DNA from: Commensalibacter communis
GTDB taxonomy: Bacteria > Pseudomonadota > Alphaproteobacteria > Acetobacterales > Acetobacteraceae
Assembly: GCF_947179015.1 (NCBI RefSeq)
Contig: NZ_CAMXCM010000007.1
Location: forward strand, 36,053 to 100,052
Direction: 5' to 3'
Length of the DNA: 64,000 nucleotides
This document shows positions 1-8,655 of the stretch, in pieces. How positions within the stretch are numbered: the stretch's first letter is position 1; each line of letters opens with the position of its first letter. A program made the position numbers and the translations under genes. Under the pieces are notes generated by a model, which saw only the letters and a program-made list of their open reading frames with translations, was not told where the DNA came from and did no database searches.

Positions 1-211
1 AAAAGGCACTAACCATTTTCTCATAAGCGTCGATTTCGATATCATGCAAAGCGATTTCATAAGCAGTATCAATTTTACGATCACGCAATACAACCAATGT
101 TTGTGTCAACTGATTTTCGACCATACCAAACATGCGTAAAATCATACTTCGTAGTTGTTCCAGCTCTTGCTCATAACGGCTGACTGTATGTTCTGGAAGT
201 TTATCCACCAT
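1..211 (-). CDS. phoU: PhoU phosphate signalling regulator, 5' part only
   Basis: The gene begins at the ATG complementary to 209-211 and runs off the left edge, so only the first 70 or so residues are present. The N-terminus (MVDKLPEHTVSRYEQEL) is typical of PhoU, a helical-bundle protein that links the PstSCAB transporter to the PhoR/PhoB two-component system and keeps the Pho regulon off when phosphate is plentiful. It starts 17 bases after the pstB stop, which is the standard last-gene position of a pst operon. Identification rests on the partial sequence together with the operon context. Confidence 0.9.
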   Translation of the reverse strand, partial: MVDKLPEHTVSRYEQELEQLRSMILRMFGMVENQLTQTLVVLRDRKIDTAYEIALHDIEIDAYEKMVSAF

Positions 212-228
212 TTTATATCATTCCTTTA

Positions 229-993
229 TTATCCAAAACGTCCAGTAATATAATCATGCGTTTTGGCCTGAGCTGGCTTTGTAAATAATGTTGCGGCATC
301 ATTAACTTCAATTAGCCCACCAGAGTAAAAGAAAGCAACATTATCCGCACAACGTGCTGCTTGTTGTAAATTATGGGTCACTAATACAATCGTATATTTT
401 TCTTTTAAAATATCCAACAACTCTTCTATTTTCGCGGTGGAAATCGGATCCAATGCTGATGTTGGTTCATCCAGCAACAGCACTTCTGGCTCCACCGCCA
501 AAGCCCTGGCGATACATAATCGTTGTTGCTGTCCGCCTGATAGTCCCAAAGCTGAACGATGTAAACGATCTTTGACCTCATCCCATAATGCCACCTGACG
601 AAGTGCTGTTTCAATTTTTTCCTGTATCCGTGCAGATGAAGGGCGCTCGTATAGTTTAATCCCAAACGCAATATTTTCGTAAATCGACATACTAAATGGC
701 GTTGGCTTTTGAAAAACCATTCCAATACGTGATCTCAGAATATTTAAATCAATATCTTTGTCCAAGATATTCACATCATCAAACAGAATATTGCCCTTTG
801 CATATTGATTTGGATATAAATCATACATCCTGTTTAACATTCGTAACAATGTTGACTTTCCACAACCTGAAGGACCAATCATTGCGGTAACTTTTTTTGC
901 ATTAATATCAAAGTTAATATTCCTGAGGGCATGATATGCACCGTAATAGAAATCAACCTTTTGAATTGAAATGGCAACCTGATTATCGGTCAT
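229..993 (-). CDS. pstB: Phosphate ABC transporter ATP-binding protein PstB
   Basis: This 254-residue protein is the ATPase of the high-affinity phosphate importer and acts on the cytoplasmic face of the inner membrane. It shows a Walker A (GPSGCGKST, about residue 41), the ABC signature LSGGQQQRL and a Walker B with the following D-loop ([12 protein letters not shown]), and it ends with the conserved YITGRFG tail typical of PstB. Length is normal for the family. It lies between pstA (6 bases upstream) and phoU, so it is read as part of a pstS-C-A-B-phoU message. Confidence 0.97.
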   Translation of the reverse strand: MTDNQVAISIQKVDFYYGAYHALRNINFDINAKKVTAMIGPSGCGKSTLLRMLNRMYDLYPNQYAKGNILFDDVNILDKDIDLNILRSRIGMVFQKPTPFSMSIYENIAFGIKLYERPSSARIQEKIETALRQVALWDEVKDRLHRSALGLSGGQQQRLCIARALAVEPEVLLLDEPTSALDPISTAKIEELLDILKEKYTIVLVTHNLQQAARCADNVAFFYSGGLIEVNDAATLFTKPAQAKTHDYITGRFG

Positions 994-999
994 ATTAAG

Positions 1000-1872
1000 T
1001 TAATCCTTTTTCCGATGTCTATCTACATATATTCGAGCAATTAAATTTAAACATAAGACAAAAAAAGTGATTAATAAGGCTGCTGTCCATGCAAGTTTAA
1101 TCCATGTGTCATCTGCAGAATCTGCATATTGATAAATTGTTAATGGCAGGCTTGCCATCGGTTTCAGAATATTCCAACTCCAATCCGAATTGCCCAAAGA
1201 GGTAAAGAGCAACGGTGCTGTTTCCCCAGCCATTCTTGATATAGAAAGCAATATACCTGTAATGATGCCACCTTTGGCAGCAGGTAAACAGATAAACAAA
1301 ATGACTTTCCATTTAGGGGCACCAAGCGCAAAACCGGCTTCATGAATAGCAGATGGAACCATGTTCAATGCCTCTTCAGTAGTACGAGCAATCACTGGCA
1401 ACGCCAATAATGCCAACGCCACCGAGCCTGCTAATGCTGAATATCCCATCGTCATTACCAACAAAATATAAACAAATAACCCAATTAAAATCGACGGCAC
1501 TGACATCATAATATCTGCAATAAAACGGATGATCGTACTCAACTTTTTATTACTACATTCAGCCAGGAAGATACCTCCCAATATTCCTGTTGGAACAGCA
1601 ATAATGATTGCAATACCGACCTGAATCATACTACCTAGTATAGGATTTAGTAACCCACCAGGCAATCCCTGAGGTGCCGTCATATGCGTCAATGTAAAAA
1701 AGGATAGGCCAGATAGGCCATTAATAAATAATGTAATTAAAACTGATATTAAAATACAAAGCATAACCAGAATAGTGCTAAAAGCAAAAACCGTCATCAA
1801 ACGATTTTTTATAAATCGCCACGTGATTAGATGATTTGTACGCCCTTGTAATTTTTTAACGTCTTGTGCCAT
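1000..1872 (-). CDS. pstA: Phosphate ABC transporter permease PstA
   Basis: A 290-residue integral membrane permease with about six hydrophobic segments, the first near residues 28-55. The binding-protein-dependent permease loop (EALNMVPSAIHEAGFALGAP, around residues 165-185) contacts PstB. With PstC it forms the channel for inorganic phosphate. It follows pstC by 12 bases and precedes pstB by 6, consistent with one transcript. Nothing unusual is seen in it. Confidence 0.96.
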   Translation of the reverse strand: MAQDVKKLQGRTNHLITWRFIKNRLMTVFAFSTILVMLCILISVLITLFINGLSGLSFFTLTHMTAPQGLPGGLLNPILGSMIQVGIAIIIAVPTGILGGIFLAECSNKKLSTIIRFIADIMMSVPSILIGLFVYILLVMTMGYSALAGSVALALLALPVIARTTEEALNMVPSAIHEAGFALGAPKWKVILFICLPAAKGGIITGILLSISRMAGETAPLLFTSLGNSDWSWNILKPMASLPLTIYQYADSADDTWIKLAWTAALLITFFVLCLNLIARIYVDRHRKKD

Positions 1873-1884
1873 TTCTACTCTATC

Positions 1885-2835
1885 CTATCGAGACTTTAAG
1901 ACTTGCTTTAATAAAAGCTGAGAACAAAACAATACAACAAAAGAAATAACCATCAATACCGCACCCAACGCCATCAAAGATGACATTTTTAAGCTGCCTG
2001 CGGCGCTTTCTGAAAACTCCAATGCAATCAAAGACGCAATTGTATTGCTTGGCATAAACAAAGACCAACTAGCATGATGGGCATTTCCAATGACAAAAGT
2101 AACCGCCATTGTCTCACCCAAAGCACGTCCCCATCCCAGAACGACCCCACCAACAACACCCTTTTGTACCCATGGAACAATCACTTGATGCATGACTTCC
2201 CACCGGGTTGCACCCAAGCTATAGGCACTTTCCTTAAGCATTACGGGAGTATTGGCAAAGGATTCTTGCATAATTGCGGTAATAAACGGCGTAATCATAA
2301 TTGCCAGGATTAATCCAGCCGTTAAAATACCAATACCATAAGTTCCACCTGAAAAAAGAAGCTCTATATATGGTACATTACCAAAAATATTTTTTAAAAA
2401 AGGCTGAACATATTGAGACATTAATGGGACTAAAATGAAAAATCCCCACATTCCCAAAATAATAGAAGGAATAGCAGCCAATAATTGTATAGAGGCTGTA
2501 ATATATTTCGAAAACCGTTGTGGCATCAGCTCATTTAAACAATACGCACATCCAAAGGACAAAGGAAGTGCCAAAACCACCCCGATACAAGAACTGACTA
2601 ACGTTCCGACCAAAGCAGCCCCAGCACTAAATTGCTGTTCCCCAGGATTCCAATCCGTAGAAGTTATAAAATGAAAACCAAAGACAGAAAAAGCTTGTTT
2701 CCCTTGCCAGAACAGCTCGAAAATGAGCCCCAAGAAAATTAAAAAAATCAATGCACCACCACACCACATCAATGATGTAAATAAATAAGGTATGATTTTT
2801 TTATCTTTTCTATATCCTGCTTGCTTCAGCAACAT
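1885..2835 (-). CDS. pstC: Phosphate ABC transporter permease PstC
   Basis: A membrane permease partner of PstA, with about six membrane segments and the ABC-contact loop (KESAYSLGATRWEVM). The open frame extends upstream to 2880, but that part lies inside pstS. I place the start at the ATG at 2833-2835, giving 316 residues beginning MLLKQAGYRKD. That ATG overlaps the pstS stop by one base (TAATG), the usual sign of translational coupling in a pst operon. Confidence 0.95.
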   Translation of the reverse strand: MLLKQAGYRKDKKIIPYLFTSLMWCGGALIFLIFLGLIFELFWQGKQAFSVFGFHFITSTDWNPGEQQFSAGAALVGTLVSSCIGVVLALPLSFGCAYCLNELMPQRFSKYITASIQLLAAIPSIILGMWGFFILVPLMSQYVQPFLKNIFGNVPYIELLFSGGTYGIGILTAGLILAIMITPFITAIMQESFANTPVMLKESAYSLGATRWEVMHQVIVPWVQKGVVGGVVLGWGRALGETMAVTFVIGNAHHASWSLFMPSNTIASLIALEFSESAAGSLKMSSLMALGAVLMVISFVVLFCSQLLLKQVLKSR

Positions 2836-3896
2836 TATTTTGCCTTTGCCTCTTTCCCAGCAACACCAGCATATTCCCAAGTTTTTTCGATTTTTTCTTT
2901 AACAACAACAGGCAAAGGAATGTAATGGAGCTGATTAGCAATCGCATCACCATGCTCAAATCCCCATCTGAAAAATTTTGTAACTTCTTGAGAGTTTTTA
3001 TTTTGTGCTGGAACTAATACATAAGTTGTTGAAACAATCGGCCAAGAAGCCGCATCTTTTGTATCGATCAAATCAACATCATAATTTTTCGCATGAACCC
3101 AATCTGCAGCTTTTGCAGCAGCTTTAATTGAATCTTCATTAATAGAAACAAAATCACCTGCCACATTTTTTAACTGTGCTGTATTTAGATGATTCTGCAA
3201 AGCATAAGCATATTCAACATATCCAATTCCGCCTTGAATATTCTTAACCATAGAAGCAACTGCTCCATTGCCACGACCACCCATACCCACAGCCCAAGCA
3301 ATGGACGTATTAGATCCATAAGCCTTTTTCCAATTTGCAGATTCTTTTGACAAGTAAGACGTAAAAACTTGCGTTGTTCCAGAACCATCAGCACGATAAA
3401 CAGGCGCAATATCAATCGCTGGTAACGTAATTTCTTTATTAATTGCTACGATACGAGGATCGTTCCATTTGGTAACTTTACCTGCATAAATATCAGCAAC
3501 AATATCCCCCGTCAAACGTAGGTGACCTTCTTTTAACCCAGGAACATTCACAACCACAGCGACACCACCAATAGCCGTTGGAAATTGGACTAAATCTTCT
3601 TTGGTTAATTGTTCAATAGGGGTCGCCATATCCAACGCACCAAAATTTACAGTTTTTGCAATAATTTGATTTTTACCTGCACTCGATCCCAAAGGTTGAT
3701 AATTAACTTTGATGTTAATATCTTTTACAGCACTTGCTGCCCAATTTTGATACAAAGGTGCTGCAAAGCTGGAACCTACACCTGTAATGGTTACGACATC
3801 TTGAGCTTTAACATTTGGTAAAACCGCAGCAAAAAAAGCAAAAGAAAGCCCAACAACAGAAACAATACGAAGATTCTTATTTTGGAAAAAAGACAT
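2835..3896 (-). CDS. pstS: Phosphate-binding periplasmic protein PstS
   Basis: A 353-residue periplasmic solute-binding protein that captures phosphate and delivers it to PstCA. The N-terminus has a Sec signal (basic start, hydrophobic residues about 10-30, Ala-x-Ala-type site near KAQDVV). It continues with the PstS phosphate-site motif VGSSFAAPLYQNW, and later shows YRADGSGTTQVF, whose Ser/Gly/Thr residues also bind phosphate in the family. It is the first gene of the pst operon. About 200 bases separate it from the divergent porin, and this gap holds a Pho-box-like repeat. Confidence 0.96.
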   Translation of the reverse strand: MSFFQNKNLRIVSVVGLSFAFFAAVLPNVKAQDVVTITGVGSSFAAPLYQNWAASAVKDINIKVNYQPLGSSAGKNQIIAKTVNFGALDMATPIEQLTKEDLVQFPTAIGGVAVVVNVPGLKEGHLRLTGDIVADIYAGKVTKWNDPRIVAINKEITLPAIDIAPVYRADGSGTTQVFTSYLSKESANWKKAYGSNTSIAWAVGMGGRGNGAVASMVKNIQGGIGYVEYAYALQNHLNTAQLKNVAGDFVSINEDSIKAAAKAADWVHAKNYDVDLIDTKDAASWPIVSTTYVLVPAQNKNSQEVTKFFRWGFEHGDAIANQLHYIPLPVVVKEKIEKTWEYAGVAGKEAKAK

Positions 3897-4001
3897 TAAT
3901 ATTTCCTTAGTTACATAAAATTATTCTGAACCAAACTTTACATAAAAAAGAACAAAATACGTGTGAATATTTTATGAAAAACAAGCCTTCAATTTCGAAA
4001 T

Positions 4002-4019
4002 TTGTCATATAAGGTTCAT
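4002..4019 (+). promoter_or_regulatory. Pho-box-like direct repeat between pstS and the porin gene
   Basis: TTGTCAT, a 4-base spacer ATAA, then GGTTCAT. This matches the 7+4+7 layout of a PhoB box (consensus CTGTCAT twice): six of seven bases in the first half-site, four of seven in the second. It sits in the divergent promoter region about 85 bases before the porin start. Co-regulation of pst and the porin by phosphate starvation is inferred from this and from the gene functions. Confidence 0.45.
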
Positions 4020-4104
4020 AAAACTATTATGAAAATGAAACCCATATCAAAGAGAAATCATTTAATAAAACCATAAAATCATCTTAATGAATTAGGGTTT
4101 TCAT

Positions 4105-5814
4105 ATGGCTATCTATACTAAATTGCAGCGTACACTTTTACTGACGACTATTATCAGTACAACATTTGCTCCATTTGTTTCAGCACATGCCGATACAAGT
4201 CAGGAAGCAACGTTAAAAGCGTTGAACAAACAAATGATCGAAATGAATAAACAGATCATGGCACTTAAAAAAGAGGTTACAACCTTACGCTCTCAACAAA
4301 AAAACTTAAAAGCAAATCAAACTGCTAGCCGTAATACAAAAAGTAAAAAAATGGTTGCACAACGTGCACCTGATACAGAGCCTACTCCCCTAGTTTCTCA
4401 TACGACCACATCATCTGGGCAACCAGATCCTAAGATGATAAACGTTGCAAGCCAAGCAGACGATGCACATCGTAATCAAAAATCAGTCATTGAACTTTTG
4501 CATAATGATGGTTTGCCCCCACCCGATCGTGGTGCTTCCTTTTGGTCACCAAACATGCCGTTATTTTCCTCAGCGACCAAACATGATGAAACCGTATATG
4601 TTGGTGGTATACGGATCGGATTTCCTGGTGGAAGACCAACCATTGCTACAGATGATGGTCGATATAGTTTCTCTATTGGTCTTGCATTGCAAGAAGATAT
4701 TGGCAGTTATATTAACTCTGGTAACAGAAGAGGCGAAACTAAAGGTCGATTCTCTCAGTTTAGAGAGACTTTACGCCGTGCTCGTATTCCATTCACCTTC
4801 CGATACACAGATTTCGCAGTAAATATCACACCCGATTTTGGCGGCGGAAGTGCTGGTTTATACGAAGCCAATATGCAATATGGTGGTTTAAAAAATACGA
4901 TCTTAACCTTTGGTTTTTTTGAACCTCGCGTAACCTTAGAAGGATCCGAAAGTTCAAACGAAGGCGCATTAATGGAACGTCCTGCTGCGGTAGAGCTTGC
5001 ACGTGGTATTGCTGCTGGGGATTCTCGATTCAGTATTGGTGGTGTAACTTACGGAAAGCGTTGGTACGTTGGAAGTTATTTTACAGGACATACCTATAGT
5101 GCAACAAAAGATAATCCCGATATTATCAAAGACCAAACAGGTGGAATGCTGCGTGTTGCAGGACGCCCATATGCTAGCAAAGACATAGATTTACATCTAG
5201 GTCTATCAGCATCCAGCGCATTTAATGTTGCACAAACCAACAAGGGTAAACAATATAACTTTTCTGGCTCTCCTGGGTTCAGGTTAACGCAAGAAACATT
5301 AATAAGAACAGGTGCTTTGGATAATGTTAGTAATGTTTGGGAAGCAGGCCCAGAACTGGCTTTCCGTTGGAATCGATTCTTGGCTAAAGGTGAATATATT
5401 CAATATGGAATCAATCGTTCTGGCGGACAAAGAAGCCTGAATTTCGATGGATACTATACATCTTTGACATATACTATCTTAGGAAAACCAAGAAGCTACG
5501 ATATTCGTTCTGCTGCATTCCGTTCGCCCGCAGTTGAATATGATTTTGATCCAAAACAAAATCATTGGGGTGCTGTGGAAATCAGTGGCCGATGGAGTGT
5601 CCTCGATTTAAATAGCCATAAAAACGCTTCTGATGGTGTGCAAGGTGGTAAACAAACCGTCTGGACTGGCGGTGTAAACTGGTATCCAAACCCACATTTC
5701 AGAGTCTCTTTGAATTATGATCATGTCATGACGAGCTCTACACCTAATAATCCTTTGAATATCAGAGGCAGAAATCTAGATGCTGTTGCCGCAAGATTCC
5801 AAGCTGCATTCTAA
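4105..5814 (+). CDS. OprO/OprP-type (phosphate-selective-like) outer membrane porin
   Basis: A 569-residue outer-membrane beta-barrel precursor. Residues 1-30 form a Sec signal ending near SAHA. Residues about 34-70 form a Lys/Gln-rich coiled coil (repeated NKQMIEMNKQ-like heptads), a common N-terminal feature of trimeric OprP-like porins. A linker follows, then a long barrel rich in alternating aromatic and Gly residues ending in Phe (RFQAAF), the usual terminal signal for BAM-dependent insertion. The barrel has the porin O/P feel (GFFEPRVTLEGSES, LMERPAAVELA). The divergent position to pstS and the Pho-box-like repeat suggest phosphate uptake, but substrate choice cannot be read from the sequence alone. 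Confidence 0.85.
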   Translation: MAIYTKLQRTLLLTTIISTTFAPFVSAHADTSQEATLKALNKQMIEMNKQIMALKKEVTTLRSQQKNLKANQTASRNTKSKKMVAQRAPDTEPTPLVSHTTTSSGQPDPKMINVASQADDAHRNQKSVIELLHNDGLPPPDRGASFWSPNMPLFSSATKHDETVYVGGIRIGFPGGRPTIATDDGRYSFSIGLALQEDIGSYINSGNRRGETKGRFSQFRETLRRARIPFTFRYTDFAVNITPDFGGGSAGLYEANMQYGGLKNTILTFGFFEPRVTLEGSESSNEGALMERPAAVELARGIAAGDSRFSIGGVTYGKRWYVGSYFTGHTYSATKDNPDIIKDQTGGMLRVAGRPYASKDIDLHLGLSASSAFNVAQTNKGKQYNFSGSPGFRLTQETLIRTGALDNVSNVWEAGPELAFRWNRFLAKGEYIQYGINRSGGQRSLNFDGYYTSLTYTILGKPRSYDIRSAAFRSPAVEYDFDPKQNHWGAVEISGRWSVLDLNSHKNASDGVQGGKQTVWTGGVNWYPNPHFRVSLNYDHVMTSSTPNNPLNIRGRNLDAVAARFQAAF

Positions 5815-5831
5815 CCCATCATAATATTGTT

Positions 5832-5880
5832 TATTCATTCATATCGAAAATTGAAACAAACTGATTGATATGAATGAATA
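5832..5880 (+). terminator. Hairpin downstream of the porin gene
   Basis: A perfect 14-base inverted repeat (TATTCATTCATATC at 5832-5845 and its complement at 5867-5880) with a 21-base loop, starting 18 bases after the porin stop. There is no clean T-run after it, so it may be a 3'-end stabilising stem rather than a strong intrinsic terminator. Confidence 0.45.
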
Positions 5881-5940
5881 TAAACCAAAATGACGTTAAA
5901 CGCTTATGATTAAAATAACTATAAGCAAGAATGATAAGAT

Positions 5941-6439
5941 TTATTTATGTCTATTAAGGTTTGAAGAAGGCAGAACAATCTCCATTTGTTTTTTATCTAA
6001 TTCAACATAATCTTTAGACATTCTCTTGTTTGAATTTGTTAAATATGTAGCAAATTCAAGTATAGTATAATCTTTAAATTGAGTATTTTCTTTTATAAAA
6101 TGGCTAGCTCGTTTTTCAGCTTCCACAGAAGTAAAAAAAGCATATTATATTTGATTGATTGACCGAGTGCAAAAGAACGATCATTATTAAATTGTATTAA
6201 TTTTGAAACCACCATGTCGGTAATCAAACATTTTTCTTATTCTGGGTTAGAGCTCTGATTTTCAAAATAACAATTATCGACTTCAGCAGCCAAACCTTTT
6301 ACTCCTTCAGCGCAATATTTTGGAAAAAACTTTTTCTCTGTTGCTTGCATCATAGCTTCAGAAGCTTGTGTTGGCTTGTCTGCTGCTTATGCATTTAAAA
6401 GAAATACCAGAATAGGCAAGTAAGAATTTTTTTATTCAT
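5941..6439 (-). pseudogene. Decayed gene for a small exported protein of unknown function
   Basis: Read from the ATG at 6437-6439, the start codes for MNKK and then hits a run of A bases where the frame slips. In the shifted frame a signal-like segment (NSYLPILVFLLNA) is followed by a TAA at 6387-6389. A well-formed stretch with CAEGVKGLAAEVDNCYFENQ comes next, then a second TAA at 6237-6239. A further frame slip at a homopolymer near 6133-6139 leads into the last 60 codons, which end at 5941. If the lesions are repaired the product is about 165 residues with a signal peptide. Two stops and two frameshifts at A/T runs mark it as a pseudogene. The Cys-Tyr ... Cys spacing resembles the intact protein at 56453-57013. 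Confidence 0.7.
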
Positions 6440-6758
6440 TTAACCATAAATAAAATATTTGTTACTTTCTTACTTAAATTAAGAGATTATTTTCTTCATA
6501 AGAAATAAATATGACCATTACTTACTTAATGTACGCAAATCAATCATAATTAATTACTAAAATTATTGAAAACTTTAGTATGAAATCTTAAAAGTTAAAG
6601 AAAATTGTTAGATTTTTAATATAGCGAAAATATATTTTAGATTTGCGCTGTAAAATATAAGAGATATTTATATGTAAATGTTCGTAAACGATTTACTTTA
6701 CCTGATCACATTTTAAATGAAATATAATTTAATTTAAGCACCATATAATATAATTATA
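6440..6758. other. AT-rich spacer without a recognisable gene
   Basis: About 320 bases of very AT-rich sequence between the pseudogene and the tRNA. No open frame of useful length, no hairpin with a T-run and no repeat was found on either strand. Confidence 0.6.
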
Positions 6759-6833
6759 TGGTAGCGACGGGCGGATTTGAACCACCGACCAAGGGATTAT
6801 GATTCCCCTGCTCTACCACTGAGCTACGCCGCC
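6759..6833 (-). tRNA. tRNA-Met (CAU anticodon), probably the elongator
   Basis: On the minus strand a 75-base cloverleaf begins GGCGGCG and ends CGTCGCT-A-CCA with the CCA encoded. The D-arm is GCTC/GAGC, the anticodon stem GGGGA/TCCCT has loop ATCATAA (anticodon CAT), and the T-arm is GGTGG-TTCAAAT-CCGCC. It lacks the initiator-type first-pair mismatch, so it is an elongator tRNA-Met or, less likely, a tRNA-Ile whose CAT is modified to lysidine. Sequence alone does not settle that. Confidence 0.93.
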
Positions 6834-6916
6834 TTGATATAATCTAAAGACGAGCTTTAATTACTCTTGTTTCATATAGAAAGTCAAGCCTTTTTCACTC
6901 GTCTTTAAAATTATTT

Positions 6917-7465
6917 TTAATTGCTCTCTTCTTGCAATTTCTTTTTCGCTGCAACAGAGCGTGCAGGTCTGCCACGACGAGCTGGGCGAACAGGTGCTGG
7001 CTCGGCACTTTCTTCAGCAACGGCGGGGGCTTCAACAGGTTGTTCTGCAATAACTTCAACTGTTTCAACTACCACTTCTTCTGGTTGTGGTTGTGATTGT
7101 TCTTCAGACGAAGAAACAGCAGGCGTATTCTCACCAGAGTTTTCGGAATATCCACCATTATTATGATGTTGAGGGCGTTGTTGCTGGCGCTGTTGAGCAG
7201 ATTGATTCATCATAATTAAGATACGAGAATAATGCTCGGCGTATTGAAAAAAACTCTCTGCAGCGACGCGATCCCCAGAACTTAAAGCATCACGACCATG
7301 TTGAAGATATTTTTCATGAAGCTGTTGAGCTGTTCCACGGATACGTGTATCTGGCCCGTTACTGTCGAAAACATGATTTCGATTAAATGAGGTCTGTCCA
7401 TTTTGATGACGAGAACCCCCATTACCAGGTCGATGGTAACGGCTTCGCATACGTTTTGTATTCAT
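6917..7465 (-). CDS. DUF4167 domain protein
   Basis: A 182-residue basic protein, if started at the ATG at 7463-7465 (MNTKRMRSRYHRPGN), which matches the usual beginning of this family. The frame is open a further 22 codons upstream. Residues about 30-90 carry the DUF4167 core (DSNGPDTRIRGTAQQLHEKY and GDRVAAESFFQYAEHY). A Gln-rich stretch, an acidic Pro/Glu/Val-rich linker and a basic tail with RPARRGRP follow. The family is widespread in alphaproteobacteria and often sits next to prmC/prfA, as here. An RNA- or ribosome-related role is possible but I know of no established function. Confidence 0.85.
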   Translation of the reverse strand: MNTKRMRSRYHRPGNGGSRHQNGQTSFNRNHVFDSNGPDTRIRGTAQQLHEKYLQHGRDALSSGDRVAAESFFQYAEHYSRILIMMNQSAQQRQQQRPQHHNNGGYSENSGENTPAVSSSEEQSQPQPEEVVVETVEVIAEQPVEAPAVAEESAEPAPVRPARRGRPARSVAAKKKLQEESN

Positions 7466-7694
7466 AAGGTGTCGCTGTGCTTTCCTATTCGCAATAGCTT
7501 TAAATTTCGGAACTAAGTTCTGAAAAGTCACTATTTAAATGTCATAATAAAAATATGAATCTTTCAGTATATTAATTGATTTTCATTTGCGATTTCATCA
7601 CAAAAACAATTAATTCACTTAACTCTAATTAGGTAATATCCATTATAATTATTTTACCTAGCAATTTTATAATTGCCACATCCTTGTATAAGGT

Positions 7695-8552
7695 TTAACG
7701 AGATAAAACAAGAGCCCTGATACAACCATTTAGGTCTTGTTGTTTTTTCACAACAGATAACCCTTTTAATAAAGCAATATTAGAAACCTCTATATCTTGC
7801 TTTATACCAAGCTCTAAAACCAATATACCACTATTTGATAATAAATCAATTGCCTGATTACAAATATATCGATACGCGTCCAAACCATCAACTCCGCCAT
7901 CCAAAGCGGACATGGGCTCATATTGCTGTACCTCTGGCATTAACTCTAACAGCTCTTTTTTACGAATATATGGCGGGTTAGACAAAACCACATCAAATTC
8001 ACCTTGCACAGCATCTGCCCAATTCCCTATTACAAATGAAGCTCTATCTTGTAGTTTACAATATTGGGCATTTTTATGTGCCAACAAAGCAGCTTGGGGG
8101 ATTTTCTCAACCCCTACACCAAAAGCATTAGGATACTCAGATAATGCAGCCAATAATAGACATCCCGTTCCTGTTCCCAAGTCCAAAAAACGATAAGAGT
8201 TTTGACGATCTGGCAATAACTCCAATAATACTTCGATTAAAGACTCACTATCAGCCCTAGGAATCAGTGTTGCTGGGGAGACCGCTAAATCTAAACTCCA
8301 AAATCCTTGTTCGTTGACAATATAAGCAAAAGGCTCTCGCTTGCCACGCCTTGAAAAATATTGGCGGATTAATACAGGATCTATCAGCGTATTTTTATCC
8401 ATCATGAAAATTTCAGTCATGCTTTTTTGTAGAGCTGCGGCAATGAGTAATTGAGCCTCTCGCCTCGGATCTTCTATCTCTGCAGCTTTCAAAAGCTGCT
8501 CACCTTCTTGTATTAATAATCCCAAAGAGGTTTGTGCATTTTGCATCATCAT
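7695..8552 (-). CDS. prmC: Peptide chain release factor N5-glutamine methyltransferase PrmC
   Basis: A 285-residue cytoplasmic enzyme that uses S-adenosylmethionine to methylate the Gln of the GGQ motif in release factors RF1 and RF2. It has an N-terminal helical domain (about 1-100), a SAM-binding FLDLGTGTGCLLLA motif and the diagnostic NPPY catalytic motif (LSNPPYIRKKEL, near residue 190). Its substrate gene prfA is close by but is separated from it by a gene in the opposite direction, so prmC must now use its own promoter. The Met-Met-Met start is ambiguous by a few codons. Confidence 0.95.
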   Translation of the reverse strand: MMMQNAQTSLGLLIQEGEQLLKAAEIEDPRREAQLLIAAALQKSMTEIFMMDKNTLIDPVLIRQYFSRRGKREPFAYIVNEQGFWSLDLAVSPATLIPRADSESLIEVLLELLPDRQNSYRFLDLGTGTGCLLLAALSEYPNAFGVGVEKIPQAALLAHKNAQYCKLQDRASFVIGNWADAVQGEFDVVLSNPPYIRKKELLELMPEVQQYEPMSALDGGVDGLDAYRYICNQAIDLLSNSGILVLELGIKQDIEVSNIALLKGLSVVKKQQDLNGCIRALVLSR

Positions 8553-8655
8553 AAACTTTTAATATTTTAAATAAATGAATGAAAAAACAATCAAGTTATT
8601 TCGGAGTTGTGATAAACTATTTTAATCATCCGTGAACCATAACATAGATTGCATC

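Noticed and set aside
2836..2880. Longer PstC beginning inside pstS
   Set aside because: The added 15 residues are Cys/Trp/Gly-rich shadow of pstS; the TAATG overlap gives a better start.
6846..6906. Inverted repeat AAAGACGAG / CTCGTCTTT between tRNA-Met and the DUF4167 gene
   Set aside because: The 43-base spacer is too long for a typical terminator and could be chance; not listed as a feature.
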